From the NCBI RefSeq assembly GCF_035222275.1, contig NC_085883.1, forward strand, positions 3,410,001 through 3,474,000: 64,000 nt of DNA, read 5' to 3'. Positions 63,449-64,000 of the stretch are shown in pieces. A program made the position numbers and the translations under genes. Below the pieces are notes generated by a model, which saw only the letters and a program-made list of their open reading frames with translations, made no database searches and was not told where the DNA came from. Every line of letters starts with the position of its first letter. Position 1 is the stretch's first letter. The stretch is from Podospora bellae-mahoneyi (taxonomy: Eukaryota; Ascomycota; Sordariomycetes; Sordariales; Podosporaceae).

Positions 63449-64000
63449 TCACTTTGACTGAGCCCATCCACTCTTCTTCTGCAACCACTGCTCCATCGTC
63501 ATCAGACCCGGGTAATCTCTTCTCCTCGCCTCAATATCAGCTGCATACCCATCGCTCGCAAACCACGCAATCATGGTTCCCATCTCCTTCACCGCATACG
63601 TCAACGCACTGCCCAAAAACCAGTACGTGATCGGCGCAGGCTGTCCAGTAGCCTTGGTGAACGCCCTACCCAGCTCCTCAACAGTCAACTCATCACCCGC
63701 CAGCCCAACCGCCTTCCTGTTCCACTTCTCAGGATCCTCGAATGCCATGGCAGCAAAGACACCAATGTCTGCCGTGGCAATCCACTGCAACGGCTTCCCA
63801 TTGTCACCCAGCCAGTTCCTCAACGCAGCCATGAAAACCTTGGTAGGGAAGCCAGGGGCAAGGTTGTCCATGAATGCCACTGGCCGCAAAATAGTCCACC
63901 CCATAGCAGCACCCGGCTTGCCCTCCAGGGCATCACGCAGGTGCGTCTCAATCTTCTGCTTGGACTGGAAATGGGGAATGGGGGTAGGGTTGTCCCACGA
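63449..64000 (-). CDS. NmrA-like NAD(P)-binding protein, C-terminal part, cut by right edge
   Basis: The frame is open from the stop at 63449 to the window edge (183 residues of the C-terminal part). It includes FQSKQKIETHLRD, the strand-helix GWTILRPVAFMDNLAPGF, the ATADIGVFAAMAFEDP segment and VGLAGDELTVEELGRAF, which together are typical of the NmrA-like family of atypical short-chain dehydrogenases. These bind NAD(P) but mostly lack the catalytic Tyr and act as redox sensors or transcription co-regulators, or as reductases in some metabolic clusters. The N-terminal dinucleotide motif is outside the window, so function cannot be narrowed. No intron is seen in this part. Confidence 0.85.
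   Translation of the reverse strand, partial: SWDNPTPIPHFQSKQKIETHLRDALEGKPGAAMGWTILRPVAFMDNLAPGFPTKVFMAALRNWLGDNGKPLQWIATADIGVFAAMAFEDPEKWNRKAVGLAGDELTVEELGRAFTKATGQPAPITYWFLGSALTYAVKEMGTMIAWFASDGYAADIEARRRDYPGLMTMEQWLQKKSGWAQSK

Overview
This 64 kb window is nuclear DNA of a filamentous ascomycete, most likely a Sordariomycete (Sordariales-like); that placement is inferred from gene content and not tested by search. Genes carry short GT..AG introns of about 50-90 bases with CTAAC-type branch sites. Families include subgroup C chitinase, fungal LysM proteins, WSC, 2EXR, fungal rhodopsin-like membrane proteins, DUF1996, PIR cell-wall proteins and F-box/ankyrin proteins. One intron-containing tRNA-Asp(GUC) is present. 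I see no intact transposon, virus-like element or CRISPR array.

Layout. Positions 1-9,942 form a secreted chitin-recognition island: the N-terminal part of a LysM/CBM18 chitinase (minus strand, cut by the left edge), a divergent secreted protein of unknown function, a 2EXR protein, a LysM-WSC protein and a protein with five LysM motifs. A decayed host gene of a Cys-rich, ankyrin-associated fungal family (10,202-12,524) and a small secreted six-Cys protein (13,638-14,090) follow. From 14.2 to 29.7 kb lie a cytochrome P450, a rhodopsin-domain membrane protein, a TauD/TfdA dioxygenase and a secreted alpha-carbonic anhydrase, separated by long gene-poor gaps. A perfect 25-bp inverted repeat sits upstream of the carbonic anhydrase. 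The stretch 29.7-36.5 kb is nearly empty apart from a small two-exon zinc-ribbon-like gene at 34,680-34,962.

The right half is denser and mostly minus strand: ankyrin protein, tRNA-Asp, Nudix hydrolase, DUF1996 protein, an anion:cation-symporter-type MFS transporter with an inferred 7-nt microexon, a secreted FAD amine-oxidase-like enzyme, a GT4-like glycosyltransferase with an in-frame TAG, a small hydrophilic protein, a frame-broken hypothetical gene, an F-box/ankyrin protein, a WBP4/FBP21-like splicing factor, a PIR-repeat cell-wall protein with a GPI-type tail, a Q-rich MARVEL protein, and an NmrA-like protein running off the right edge.

Taken together, the left end looks like a chitin-binding and chitin-degrading module (chitinase plus LysM partners), while the rest is ordinary accessory and housekeeping sequence. 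The most notable points are the chitinase/LysM island with its unassigned secreted member, the microexon, the glycosyltransferase nonsense codon and the palindrome upstream of the carbonic anhydrase.
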